From assembly GCA_944386985.1 (NCBI GenBank), contig CALXDD010000016.1:1-53834 (forward strand): 53,834 bases of DNA, in the 5' to 3' direction. The DNA comes from an uncultured Oscillospiraceae bacterium. Its GTDB lineage: Bacteria > Bacillota > Clostridia > Oscillospirales > Oscillospiraceae. The notes beneath the pieces were generated by a model. The model was not told the DNA's origin, ran no database searches, and worked only from the letters and a program-made list of their open reading frames with translations. Below are positions 7,428 through 15,411 of the stretch, piece after piece; within the stretch, counting starts at the first letter, position 1; each line of letters begins with the position of its first letter. Both the position numbers and the translations under genes were made by a program.

Positions 7428-7880
7428 ATGGTATTCGGCAACATTTGTGACCGGAAGGATTTCGCCTGGCTGGAGGAGACCATCGGCAAGTGCTTTGACT
7501 ATGCCGCAGCCCACGATCTTCTCAGCTTTGAGAAGGGCAGTCACCCCATTGATGGGGATGACCTTTTTGTCAACATTGTGGAGTATGAGACCACCAATCC
7601 GGAGGACCGGTTCTGGGAGGCCCACCGGCAGTATCTGGATCTCCACTTCATGCTCCGGGGCCCTGAGCAGATCGATGTGAATTTCATCCACAACATGGAG
7701 CAGAAGGATTTCGTAGAGAAGGATGATTTCCTTCCTCTGGAGGGCGAACCCAACAGTCATGTGGTGCTCAGTGAGGGCGACTTCCTCCTCTGCTACCCCG
7801 CCGACGCCCACCGCACCGCAGTAAAGGTGGGAGAGCCCGCGCTCATCAAGAAGGCTATTTTCAAGATCCGCATCAAGTAA
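7428..7880 (+). CDS. YhcH/YjgK/YiaL family protein (NanQ-like anomerase)
   Basis: A 150-residue cupin-like protein of the DUF386 family. DGDDLFVNIVEYET, the HRQYLDLHFMLRGPEQI segment with its metal-binding His/Glu pattern, and PADAHRTAV near the end are typical. Members in sialic acid operons (NanQ) speed interconversion of N-acetylneuraminate anomers so the lyase gets its preferred form. It starts behind AAAAGGAGG and is the last gene of the operon, ending at a strong terminator. Related YhcH proteins occur in other sugar operons, so the assignment rests on context. Confidence 0.88.
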   Translation: MVFGNICDRKDFAWLEETIGKCFDYAAAHDLLSFEKGSHPIDGDDLFVNIVEYETTNPEDRFWEAHRQYLDLHFMLRGPEQIDVNFIHNMEQKDFVEKDDFLPLEGEPNSHVVLSEGDFLLCYPADAHRTAVKVGEPALIKKAIFKIRIK

Positions 7881-7889
7881 AACCGGAAT

Positions 7890-7926
7890 ATCCCGCTGCA
7901 AGGTTTCGCCTGCAGCGGGATTTTTT
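7890..7926 (+). terminator. Terminator of the lyase/symporter/YhcH operon
   Basis: Stem ATCCCGCTGCA pairs with TGCAGCGGGAT, loop AGGTTTCGCC, followed by a six-T run. Confidence 0.9.
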
Positions 7927-8029
7927 GCTGCCGCGGGTCTGATGATGTTTACCCTACGCCGGGGCAGGCTCTTTTTTACCCGCTGACGCAGGCGAGTTTT
8001 TCTGTCGGTACCCGACGATATTTCGAATA

Positions 8030-8521
8030 GTGTTTTGCCTCCGGCGGCCTACTTTTCTCATCAAAGAAAAGTAGGCAAAAGTTGACTTAGAACCAAGGTT
8101 CTAAGAACTCCTTTTGATCCTATTATGGGAAGTCTTGTCCCGTTTGTGTCGTTACCTTGTGCGGCTGACACTGCAATCGGGTGACAATTCCCCTATTTCC
8201 GCGCTTTAAGCGCGCTCCCCTGGTGGTTGTTGAAGTCACTGCAATTTCCGATGCCGGAAGACTTTCTGGCGTTTGTACACCTCAGATGCGGAAGAAGCGG
8301 TAGACGAAAATACCTGCGTCTACCCAACAAATCAGCGCGCCGAAGCGCGGTAGTAGACGTACCATGACACGTCAACGGAGCGTCGGAGGCACCATGCCCA
8401 ACAGAAGTCAAGGGAGACTATCGTTCCACGTCAGGAAAAGGAGTCCTTAGAACCTTGGTTCTAAGCTGATTTTTGCCTACTTTTGTTCAGCGACAAAAGT
8501 AGGCCGCCGGAGGCATAACAC
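8030..8521. mobile_element. MITE-like non-coding element with long terminal inverted repeats
   Basis: The ends are inverted copies of about 75 bp. GCCTCCGGCGGCCTACTTTT at 8037 matches the complement of sequence ending near 8515, and similarity continues through a second block carrying CTTAGAACC..GGTTCTAAG. Each end folds into hairpins of its own: CCTACTTTTC/GAAAAGTAGG at the left and CCTACTTTTGT/ACAAAAGTAGG at the right. The interior of about 300 bp holds only a short unconvincing frame. No transposase is present, so any movement would depend on enzymes supplied elsewhere. No clear target-site duplication is visible. Confidence 0.75.
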
Positions 8522-8604
8522 CAATCCGTACACCGTCGGGCAGAGCGGAAAAGCACACCCTCGTCAGAGGACAAAAAGAACTGATCCCAGGGATGGAAAA
8601 GCGG

Positions 8605-8634
8605 TTGCGCCCGTGAGTCGGGACAGGGTATAAT
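8605..8634 (+). promoter_or_regulatory. Promoter of the MBL hydrolase gene
   Basis: TTGCGC and a perfect TATAAT are separated by 18 nt, 26 bp before the start codon and about 85 bp beyond the MITE-like element. Confidence 0.7.
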
Positions 8635-8660
8635 GGAAAAAACAGAAAGGGGACTTCCTG

Positions 8661-9455
8661 ATGCGTATCATAACTCTGGTGGAAAACACCGCTCTGTCGC
8701 CGGAGATGGAGGCCGAGCACGGCCTCAGTCTCCTGATCGAACCCAATGGCCGCCGACTGCTTTTTGACATGGGGCAGTCCCCGGCCTTTGCCCGGAATGC
8801 CGGGCGGCTGGGAATCGACCTTGGAACCGTGGATACAGCCATTCTTTCCCACGGCCACTATGACCACGGCGGCGGCCTGGCCGAATTTCTCCGCCAAAAC
8901 GCCGCCGCTCCGGTGTACCTGAGCTCTTTTGCCTTCGAACCCCATTTCAATGGGCCAGAACGGAACATCGGTCTTTGCCCCTCCCTCCGGGACTGCGGCC
9001 GCCTCCGCTTCGTGGAGGCGAACACGGACCTTGGCGGCGGACTGTCCCTCTCCCCCTGCATCGGTGCTGTTCCGGTGGTCCCTGTAGACCCAGCCGGACT
9101 TTTCACCCGCCGGGAGAGCAGTCTTCTGCCGGAGGACTTCCGCCATGAGCAATATCTCACCGCGGAGGCAGACGGCCGCCGGATCGTCTTCAGCGGCTGC
9201 TCCCACCGGGGGATTTTGAATATCGTCCATTGGCTCCGGCCGGATGTACTCATCGGCGGCTTCCACTTCAAGCATCTGGACCTCCAAAAGCCGGAACACC
9301 GGGCCGCTTTAGAGGACACCGCCCGCCGCCTGCTGGACTCCGGCGCCGTCTTCTACACCTGCCATTGCACCGGCGAGGCCGCCTACCGCTTCCTCAAGGA
9401 GCGCATGGGAGACCGCCTCCACACCCTTTCCACCGGCAGCATTCTCACCCTGTAG
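8661..9455 (+). CDS. MBL-fold metallo-hydrolase
   Basis: A 264-residue metallo-beta-lactamase-fold protein. SHGHYDHGGGL (about residues 62-72) is the HxHxDH metal-binding signature, FSGCSHRG supplies the next histidine region, and GGFHF the later one. The layout matches the subgroup named after 7,8-dihydropterin-6-methyl-4-(beta-D-ribofuranosyl)-aminobenzene-5'-phosphate synthase homologues. Members are soluble hydrolases or oxidoreductases of mostly unknown substrate. It is followed 25 bp later by a small exported protein in the same direction. Family certain, substrate not inferable. Confidence 0.9.
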   Translation: MRIITLVENTALSPEMEAEHGLSLLIEPNGRRLLFDMGQSPAFARNAGRLGIDLGTVDTAILSHGHYDHGGGLAEFLRQNAAAPVYLSSFAFEPHFNGPERNIGLCPSLRDCGRLRFVEANTDLGGGLSLSPCIGAVPVVPVDPAGLFTRRESSLLPEDFRHEQYLTAEADGRRIVFSGCSHRGILNIVHWLRPDVLIGGFHFKHLDLQKPEHRAALEDTARRLLDSGAVFYTCHCTGEAAYRFLKERMGDRLHTLSTGSILTL

Positions 9456-9480
9456 CTCTATCAAGGAAGGAGATGGCCTT

Positions 9481-9825
9481 GTGAAAAAAAGAGCCGCCGC
9501 TCTTATATCGCTCACCTTGCTCCTTGCGGCCGCCGGCGCCGCGTTCCTCTCCAGCACAGGCTGGGTACGAGGGGAAGATGCTGTGCTGGACTACGTTATT
9601 TCCCACTATGACATCAACGGCGACGCCATCGTCGCGGGAGAGCACCTGGAAAGTGGAAACGACAGCGCCGGAGAATATAAGACATTTCTTGTGGCAACAG
9701 AATCGGGAGAGCATTTCCGCATCCGGGTAAATGTCCGCTACTGCCGCCATCTCCTGCAAATCGGCCCGGAGTGCCGTGTGCTGGACATTGCGGCGCTCTC
9801 TGATCAGCGGACTGCCAGCGCATAG
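9481..9825 (+). CDS. Small exported protein of unknown function
   Basis: A 114-residue protein starting at GTG behind AAGGAAGGAG; the nearer ATG gives a three-codon frame, so GTG is preferred. KKR followed by about 18 hydrophobic residues is a signal peptide or membrane anchor with no lipobox cysteine. The mature part (DYVISHYDINGDAIVAGEH and onward) is acidic and probably beta-rich. I do not recognise a family. It lies 25 bp after the MBL gene and is probably co-transcribed. Confidence 0.7.
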   Translation: MKKRAAALISLTLLLAAAGAAFLSSTGWVRGEDAVLDYVISHYDINGDAIVAGEHLESGNDSAGEYKTFLVATESGEHFRIRVNVRYCRHLLQIGPECRVLDIAALSDQRTASA

Positions 9826-9879
9826 CTTTCCCTCCCTTCCCCCGGTATTTTCCGAAACGTACCCCATCGGCAGCGAGAA

Positions 9880-9914
9880 ACATCCCCGTTCCCAATGTAC
9901 AGGAACGGGGATGT
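9880..9914. terminator. Bidirectional terminator between convergent genes
   Basis: ACATCCCCGTTCC pairs perfectly with GGAACGGGGATGT across a 9-nt loop, with TTT tracts on the plus side. It separates the exported-protein gene from the convergent glycosyltransferase. Confidence 0.75.
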
Positions 9915-9924
9915 TTGATTTGCT

Positions 9925-11205
9925 TCAGGACGCCTTGCCCGCCCGCTTCTTCCGCCGGACCGGAAGGGTCACCCTGGACACGGCTACGGTGTGGCGGATG
10001 GGCCGCCACTCCACCCGGCAGAACACCGCCGCCACGCTGATGGGCAGGCAGGTGGCCGTATAGAAGGGGAAGGTCAGCAGAGACCGAAACTTCTGCCAGG
10101 GGGTAGCAGGCACCCGGTTCCACTGGCTGATGAGGGTCACCGCCCCCAGAAGAAACAGCAGGATCAGTCCTCCCACCGTCCCCAACACCAGAGACCGGAC
10201 CACCAGGCGGAGCCCCTCCCCCGTGATCAGAGCCGTCAGCAGGGACGCCGCGCTGGTGAGAACGCCCACGCAGCCCAGCACAATGGCGGGCATGATGGAC
10301 ATGAGCATATCAAAGCAGGCGAAGCCGCCCTTTCGGAAGCTGCTCCGAAGCAGGGCGCCGCCGTGGCGGAGCATCACCTGGATGTACCCTTTGGACCAGC
10401 GCAGCCGCTGCCGCGCGGACTGGCGCAGTTCCACCGGCTGCTCATCGAAGTACTCCGCCTCCCCGCAAAAGCCGATCCTCCGTCCTTTCAGGATTTCCAC
10501 CGCGGAAAACTCCACATCCTCTGTGAGGAGGTGGAAGGGCCAGCCGCCGTTCTCCTCCAGCACCTTGCGGCTGAAGAGGAAGCCGGTACCGGACACGGCG
10601 CAGCTGGTGCCCAGCAGGTGCCGGGGCTCGTTGAGGCCCGCCGTCTCCCGAAGGAACCACAGGCTGCAGCCGGAGGAGATCCAGCTGTCCCCGTAGTTCT
10701 TGGAATTTCGGTAGCTGGTGACGATCTCATAGCCGTCGGAGAAGGTGCGGTTGATCTGGGTAATATAATCCTTCTTCAAAAGATTATCCGCATCAAAAAC
10801 CAGGTAGCCGTCGTAGACCGCCCCGTCCTCCTCCATCTGACGCAGCAGATAGTCCAGGGCGTAGCCCTTCCCCACCATGGTCTCATTGTACCGCTCGTAG
10901 ACCACCGCGCCCCGCTCCCGAGCCACCCGGGCGGTGGCGTCGGTGCAGTTGTCCGCCACCACGAAGACCTCCACCAGATCATCCGGGTAGTCCTGCTCCC
11001 GGATGCTGTCCAAAAGGCAGCCGATCACATTCTCCTCGTTGCGGGCGGCAATGAGTACCGCATAGCGGTGGTGTTTCTCCGGTCCGTGGGCCTTCGGCCT
11101 TTTGAACAGCGGCACAATGATGTACAGCAGCTGGTAAAAGCAGCAGACAAAAAAGAGGACAGTGATGATATTCTGCAGTTCCTGGATATGACGTACCCAC
11201 TCCAT
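9925..11205 (-). CDS. Processive-type family 2 glycosyltransferase, membrane-embedded
   Basis: A 426-residue integral membrane GT2 with one N-terminal helix (about 12-33), a cytoplasmic catalytic domain, and several C-terminal helices. The full D,D,D,QxxRW set is present: ADN (84-86), FDADN (137-141), TED (228-230) and QRLRW (266-270), as in cellulose, hyaluronan and poly-N-acetylglucosamine synthases. It probably makes and extrudes a polysaccharide from a UDP-sugar. It starts at ATG behind AGGAGG. It is monocistronic, lying between the terminators at 9880 and 11545, but points the same way as the envelope operon upstream. Confidence 0.9.
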   Translation of the reverse strand: MEWVRHIQELQNIITVLFFVCCFYQLLYIIVPLFKRPKAHGPEKHHRYAVLIAARNEENVIGCLLDSIREQDYPDDLVEVFVVADNCTDATARVARERGAVVYERYNETMVGKGYALDYLLRQMEEDGAVYDGYLVFDADNLLKKDYITQINRTFSDGYEIVTSYRNSKNYGDSWISSGCSLWFLRETAGLNEPRHLLGTSCAVSGTGFLFSRKVLEENGGWPFHLLTEDVEFSAVEILKGRRIGFCGEAEYFDEQPVELRQSARQRLRWSKGYIQVMLRHGGALLRSSFRKGGFACFDMLMSIMPAIVLGCVGVLTSAASLLTALITGEGLRLVVRSLVLGTVGGLILLFLLGAVTLISQWNRVPATPWQKFRSLLTFPFYTATCLPISVAAVFCRVEWRPIRHTVAVSRVTLPVRRKKRAGKAS

Positions 11206-11544
11206 AGGCTCCTCCTGTTTCTGTCACTGATTGGCTTTGCAGAAAGCGCGGTCCTACTCCGCACCTCCGCCAAATTCATCCTATCAGGTTTTTCCCGCTT
11301 TATCCGCCGCACTTTGGAAAACTTCCGGAAAAATCTATGGAAACTGACACGGCGAGCTACAGACAAGGATTCCCTGCTTTTTGTCAGTGCCATAGTATAG
11401 CGGTCAAATTGCGATATTTCTTCAACGCATTTTTAAGATTTTTTTAATTTTTAGGATGACCGCCCCCCGCCCGCCGCCGGCAAGTCCGGCACGGCTGCCT
11501 CCCACAGCGGTCCCGGCGGTTTCACTTCATATCTGACACAAAAG
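11206..11544. other. Intergenic region upstream of the GT2 gene
   Basis: About 340 bp between the NAGPA operon terminator and the GT2 start. It holds the AGGAGG ribosome binding site. A TATACT and a TTGACC occur around 11390-11415 on the minus strand but at unsuitable spacing, so no promoter is assigned. No gene seen. Confidence 0.5.
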
Positions 11545-11577
11545 AAATCGGGCCCGGCTGCGCCGCCGGACCCGATT
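11545..11577 (-). terminator. Terminator of the PIG-L/GtrA/TcaA-like/NAGPA operon
   Basis: On the minus strand TCGGG-CCGGC pairs with GCCGG-CCCGA and is followed by TTTCTTTT. It lies about 40 bp after the NAGPA stop. Confidence 0.75.
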
Positions 11578-11614
11578 TTTGGAGATTTGGTTTTATCGTC
11601 TGGAAAAACGGGGC

Positions 11615-12757
11615 TTACTTTACCACAAAGCCCGCGGGCAGCTTCCAGGAGGAGTTGGCATAGTAGAAGGTAACGCTCGGCATCAGATACTCCCCGTCGT
11701 AGTACATACAGGAGGAGCTGCCTCCATCCAGATTGGCGGCATTGACGGCGCCGAACTCCTGCATCACCTGGATGAGGTCCCCGCTGGACGCCCCCAGGTG
11801 CCCGGATTTGCCCCGCCCGTCGGTGACAAACATCAGTACCGCGCCGTCCGCCCGCTGGCCGATGGCCGTGCGGGGATTGAGACCGCTGCCCTGGCCTTTC
11901 ATATCCCGTGCCTCGTTGTTGATGATCAGCTGGACGAAGTGGTTGTTGGTATCGCTGGCCTCTTCCTGGAAGGTGACTGCGTCTCGGATCTTCTCCCGCT
12001 TCACCAGTTCCTCTACCTGGGCGGCGCTCATGCCGTCGATGTCGATGATCTGCAGCAGATGGTCCTCAGTGAAGCCAACGAGCACCAGGCCGGGGTACTT
12101 CTCCGGCTTGTTGTACTGGATCTCCCCGTTGCAGACAATGACGCCGTGGGGCTTTCCGCCGGTGTTGTTGGTAGAATCATACAGCCCGCCGTTGATCCCT
12201 GCCACCGCGCCGCTGTCCTTCACCAGCTGGTCCAGAGTCACCCCCACGTCGCGCCAGGGGTAGATGGTGGCCAGGCTCACCCGGGAGGGGTCCTTTACGA
12301 TCATCATGGTCCCGGTGTAGGTGGCTCCCGCCACCTCCACGATTTCAATATCCTCCCCCGGCTCCTCCGTGCCCCCTGCGTCCACCTGGCCGGTGCTGCC
12401 GATCTGGATCAGGGACGAGTCCACCTGGGCGTCCAGAGTCTGCATAGAGTTCTGATCCACAATGCTCTGGATCTCCTCCGGGCTCAAAAACCAGGACGCC
12501 AGGAATTTCATCTGTCCCGTCTCCAGAATGGTGGTCACAAACATCTGCTGGGCCGTGGGGAAGGTATCGGAGCAGATCATGCGCAGGCTGATCAGCACCG
12601 TAATGGCCAGCGCCGCCGCCAGCGTGAGAAGGCAGGCCAGCACCCGCAGGAGCGTCCGCCCGATCCTTCCGCCCAGTCCTCTGCCGGGCTCCTCCCGCTT
12701 TCCCCGCCCCGGACGGCTGCCCGCGGCGGCGGAGGGGTTCTCATTTCTCTGCATCAT
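11615..12757 (-). CDS. Membrane-anchored phosphodiester glycosidase (NAGPA domain)
   Basis: A 380-residue protein with a basic cytoplasmic N-terminus, one transmembrane helix (about 35-58) and an extracytoplasmic NAGPA domain. Family landmarks are INGGLYD (189-195), NPRTAIGQ (294-301), TDGR (312-315) and NLDGGSSS (342-349). The family is named for the enzyme that uncovers the mannose-6-phosphate signal by removing GlcNAc from a phosphodiester. Bacterial members act on cell-surface glycans. It is last in the operon and overlaps the preceding gene by 17 bp, so it is translationally coupled. Trimming sugar-phosphodiester linkages of an envelope polymer such as a teichoic-acid-like glycan is a reasonable inference. 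Confidence 0.9.
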   Translation of the reverse strand: MMQRNENPSAAAGSRPGRGKREEPGRGLGGRIGRTLLRVLACLLTLAAALAITVLISLRMICSDTFPTAQQMFVTTILETGQMKFLASWFLSPEEIQSIVDQNSMQTLDAQVDSSLIQIGSTGQVDAGGTEEPGEDIEIVEVAGATYTGTMMIVKDPSRVSLATIYPWRDVGVTLDQLVKDSGAVAGINGGLYDSTNNTGGKPHGVIVCNGEIQYNKPEKYPGLVLVGFTEDHLLQIIDIDGMSAAQVEELVKREKIRDAVTFQEEASDTNNHFVQLIINNEARDMKGQGSGLNPRTAIGQRADGAVLMFVTDGRGKSGHLGASSGDLIQVMQEFGAVNAANLDGGSSSCMYYDGEYLMPSVTFYYANSSWKLPAGFVVK

Positions 12758-14282
12758 CCAAAATCTCCTTCATACTGACCAGCTTCCATGTGGGGTTCTC
12801 CACGCCGTCTTCCGTGGTATCATACCGGGCAAAGTAGAACCGGTCGTTCATGGCGTCGTCCACCGCCCCGCCGGACTTCAGCAGCATGTGCTTGACGAAG
12901 CGGATATCCACCGAGAAGCAGTCGTCGGTGATCCAGCAGAAATTGCTCACCGAACTGCCGGTGAAGGCCGGGTTTGCCAGGTTGTGGCTGCTGGTAAAGG
13001 TAATATCCTCCCCGGAGGCGTACTTCAGCGCCACCTCGTACTGGTAGGAGGTGGGGATGAGATAGCCCTTGATCCGGGAAAAGCTCAGATCGTCGGTCAT
13101 GAACAGGCTCCAGTTCTGGGCCACCTGCAGCACGTCGATCTGGCTGCTCACCTCCTCCGGTACCTGATCCAGACCGCCGGAGGGGGAGGTAAAGCTGTAG
13201 GTACTCCTCCCCTCCTCCAGCGCCACGGGATTTCCCGCCTCGTCCGTCACAGTGACCTGAGCCCCATCCCGGAGCACGGCCACGGAGTAGACACAGACCT
13301 GCGGCAGATTCTCCACATAATCGGCAAAATGCTGGTAGTCCGGGTTCGTGGTGCGGGTGACCGCCTGCCGGGGCACCGGCGCCCCGTCCACCTCCACGGT
13401 ATACCGCTCGTCGGCGGTGATGGTACAGCTGGTCAGGGGCAGCTGATTTCCGCCCTCATAGCGGATCGTATTGCCGTAGTAATCTGAGATGACAACCTCC
13501 GGCTTTTCCAGCATGGCGATCTCATAGCGCACCCGGTCCTCCCCCTGGGCCTCACCGGGCCAGGCGCTGCCATTGACCTGAACCGCCAGCGAAGACGGAA
13601 GAGTCAAGGTATAGTCAAAATACTCCGCCAGCACCTTTCCATCCCGGATGGTGTACCGGGCCTCGGCGCCCTCCCCGTCGGTGATGGAGAAGTCCGGGGG
13701 CAGATACAGGCCGGACACCGTATAGGTAACCTCCCCGTTGTCCCCTTCCGTCCCGGTAAGGGGCTGTCCGTTCAGGGACACACGGAAGGCGTCGGAAATG
13801 GTGAGGGTGTAGTCATGGGCCTCCAGCTCAGGGCGAACCCAATCCACCGCCCAGTCCCGCATGCTGAACACCGCCAGCTTGGTGACCAGGGGACCTTCCG
13901 CCCGCAGGCCCACCCGGGCCAGTACAACGCCGCCGCACTCCACCTGGTACTCCAGGGTGTCCCCCTGGACAGCGCCGCCGGCCCGGACCACATTGAGGTC
14001 CTCCTTCTGACCGTAGAGCGCCAGATACTCCTGCCGCAGATCCCGCCCCTCCTCAAAGGCGCCGGGGGTGACCTCCGGGATGCTATACTGTTCAAGGAAG
14101 GTGCCGTCGGCAGCCTGGACCGCCAGCTTCTCCACTACCTGCCACACCTGCCGCTCCGGCTGGGAAGCCTCATACCGGCACAGCAGGCGGTATACATAAA
14201 AAACCGCCGCAGCCATCAGCAGCACAAGAATCCCCAGATAGATGAGGTATACTCGTTTGAACGAGACTTTACTCTTATTCAT
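12741..14282 (-). CDS. Membrane-anchored extracytoplasmic protein, TcaA-like multidomain architecture
   Basis: A 513-residue protein with one N-terminal helix (about 10-31) and a large outer part. Three tandem modules of the form YTLT..V.VNG...L..PP...I.D..G...Y span about 157-209, 223-275 and 285-352. They follow a mixed domain (about 40-150) and precede a C-terminal NTF2-like-looking region (about 375-510). This order resembles staphylococcal TcaA/YvbJ proteins, which sense or handle wall polymers and glycopeptides, but there is no zinc-ribbon start. The ATG at 14282 overlaps the upstream stop as ATGA; a 64-codon upstream extension is just the upstream gene read in another frame. Function unknown; scaffold or sensor is likely. 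Confidence 0.72.
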   Translation of the reverse strand: MNKSKVSFKRVYLIYLGILVLLMAAAVFYVYRLLCRYEASQPERQVWQVVEKLAVQAADGTFLEQYSIPEVTPGAFEEGRDLRQEYLALYGQKEDLNVVRAGGAVQGDTLEYQVECGGVVLARVGLRAEGPLVTKLAVFSMRDWAVDWVRPELEAHDYTLTISDAFRVSLNGQPLTGTEGDNGEVTYTVSGLYLPPDFSITDGEGAEARYTIRDGKVLAEYFDYTLTLPSSLAVQVNGSAWPGEAQGEDRVRYEIAMLEKPEVVISDYYGNTIRYEGGNQLPLTSCTITADERYTVEVDGAPVPRQAVTRTTNPDYQHFADYVENLPQVCVYSVAVLRDGAQVTVTDEAGNPVALEEGRSTYSFTSPSGGLDQVPEEVSSQIDVLQVAQNWSLFMTDDLSFSRIKGYLIPTSYQYEVALKYASGEDITFTSSHNLANPAFTGSSVSNFCWITDDCFSVDIRFVKHMLLKSGGAVDDAMNDRFYFARYDTTEDGVENPTWKLVSMKEILDDAEK

Positions 14283-15373
14283 GCCGTCTTGTCCTTTCCC
14301 GGCGCTCCGCCGTCCTCGCTTTGGCGGAACACCCACCTGTGCTGCACCCGGAAGCTGACAAAAAACAGCAGGGTGTCCACCACGATCTTCACCAGAGTCA
14401 CCAGGGCCGGCGACGCGATGGAAAGTCCGTGCTCCACCAGAAAGACCAGACAGGCGGAGACCGCGATCTGGCACACAGCGAGGATATAGTATCTCACCAG
14501 GGAGCGGGCATTCACCTGTCCTTCAAAGACCAGGCGGGCATTGACCAAAAAGTTCAGCAACGAGGAGATCACCCGGGCCAGAAAGGCGGCGGTAAAGGTG
14601 ACGGGGATGGGCAGAAAGGCAAACACTGCAAAGCGCTTGAGAAGGTAGAAGGCCACCTCATCCACCACACAGGCCCCCAGAGAGCTGCAGAGATACTTCA
14701 AAATCAGGCCGTAGATCCGCACGCTGTCCCGCACCACCCGGAAATGGGAGGAGCGGTTGTTCTCTATGTACACCGAGGCAATGCGCACCTCTGTAAAGGG
14801 GATGCGGCGGCGGTTCATAAGGAAGAGCATGTTGGTCTCATACTCATACCGGTCCCCCTTGGCCCCCTCCATGAGGGCCAGATACCGCCTGGGAATGGCC
14901 CGCAGGCCGGTCTGCGTATCGCTGATCTCCATGCCCAAAAAGAGGCGGAACACAGCGATGGTGATCCGGTTGCCCGCCCTGCTCTTCCAGGGAACGGAGG
15001 GGTCGGAAAAATCCCGCACCCCCAGCACCATCTGATCGCTGTCCAGCATGGCCTGGGCCACGGCGGCAATGTCCCGGGGCAGGTGCTGCCCGTCGGCATC
15101 GGCAGTGACCACACCGGCCTGCTCCGGGCAGTGCCGGTCAAAATAGGCCATGGCGGTTTTCAGGGCCGCACCTTTTCCCCGGTTGACCGGGTGCTCCAGC
15201 ACCGTGCAGCCGGGCAGCGTCCGGACCTGCTCGAAAATGGGGGCGAACTCCGGGCCGCTGCCGTCGTCCACCACCAGGATGTCAGTAAACCCGGCCTGGC
15301 ACAGCCCCTCCAGCGTTCCGATCAGCTTCTGATCCGGCCGGTAGGCAGGAATAATCACCGAAACTCTATGCAT
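14279..15373 (-). CDS. Fused GT2 glycosyltransferase and GtrA-like membrane domain
   Basis: A 364-residue fusion. Residues 1 to about 215 form a DPM1-type GT2 domain with DDG (36-38), NRGKGAALKTA and DADGQH (92-97). About 230-355 form a four-helix GtrA domain ending in the usual VQHRWVFR-type segment. GT2 proteins of this class move a sugar onto undecaprenyl phosphate, and GtrA proteins are thought to flip that lipid-linked sugar. The fusion would thus supply a sugar donor outside the cell. It starts 38 bp after the deacetylase gene, and its stop overlaps the next start. Confidence 0.9.
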   Translation of the reverse strand: MHRVSVIIPAYRPDQKLIGTLEGLCQAGFTDILVVDDGSGPEFAPIFEQVRTLPGCTVLEHPVNRGKGAALKTAMAYFDRHCPEQAGVVTADADGQHLPRDIAAVAQAMLDSDQMVLGVRDFSDPSVPWKSRAGNRITIAVFRLFLGMEISDTQTGLRAIPRRYLALMEGAKGDRYEYETNMLFLMNRRRIPFTEVRIASVYIENNRSSHFRVVRDSVRIYGLILKYLCSSLGACVVDEVAFYLLKRFAVFAFLPIPVTFTAAFLARVISSLLNFLVNARLVFEGQVNARSLVRYYILAVCQIAVSACLVFLVEHGLSIASPALVTLVKIVVDTLLFFVSFRVQHRWVFRQSEDGGAPGKDKTA

Positions 15374-15411
15374 ACTTTCTCATCTCTCCCTTATGGCACA
15401 CCTGGCTTTAT

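Noticed and set aside
5835-7901. 688-codon frame opposite the symporter and YhcH genes
   Set aside because: Antisense shadow of GC-rich coding DNA; His/Gly/Gln-rich with no domain or start signal.
8193-8411. 72-codon frame inside the MITE-like element
   Set aside because: No ribosome binding site and no recognisable product; it lies within the repeat core. It may appear in databases as a hypothetical protein because the repeat is multi-copy.
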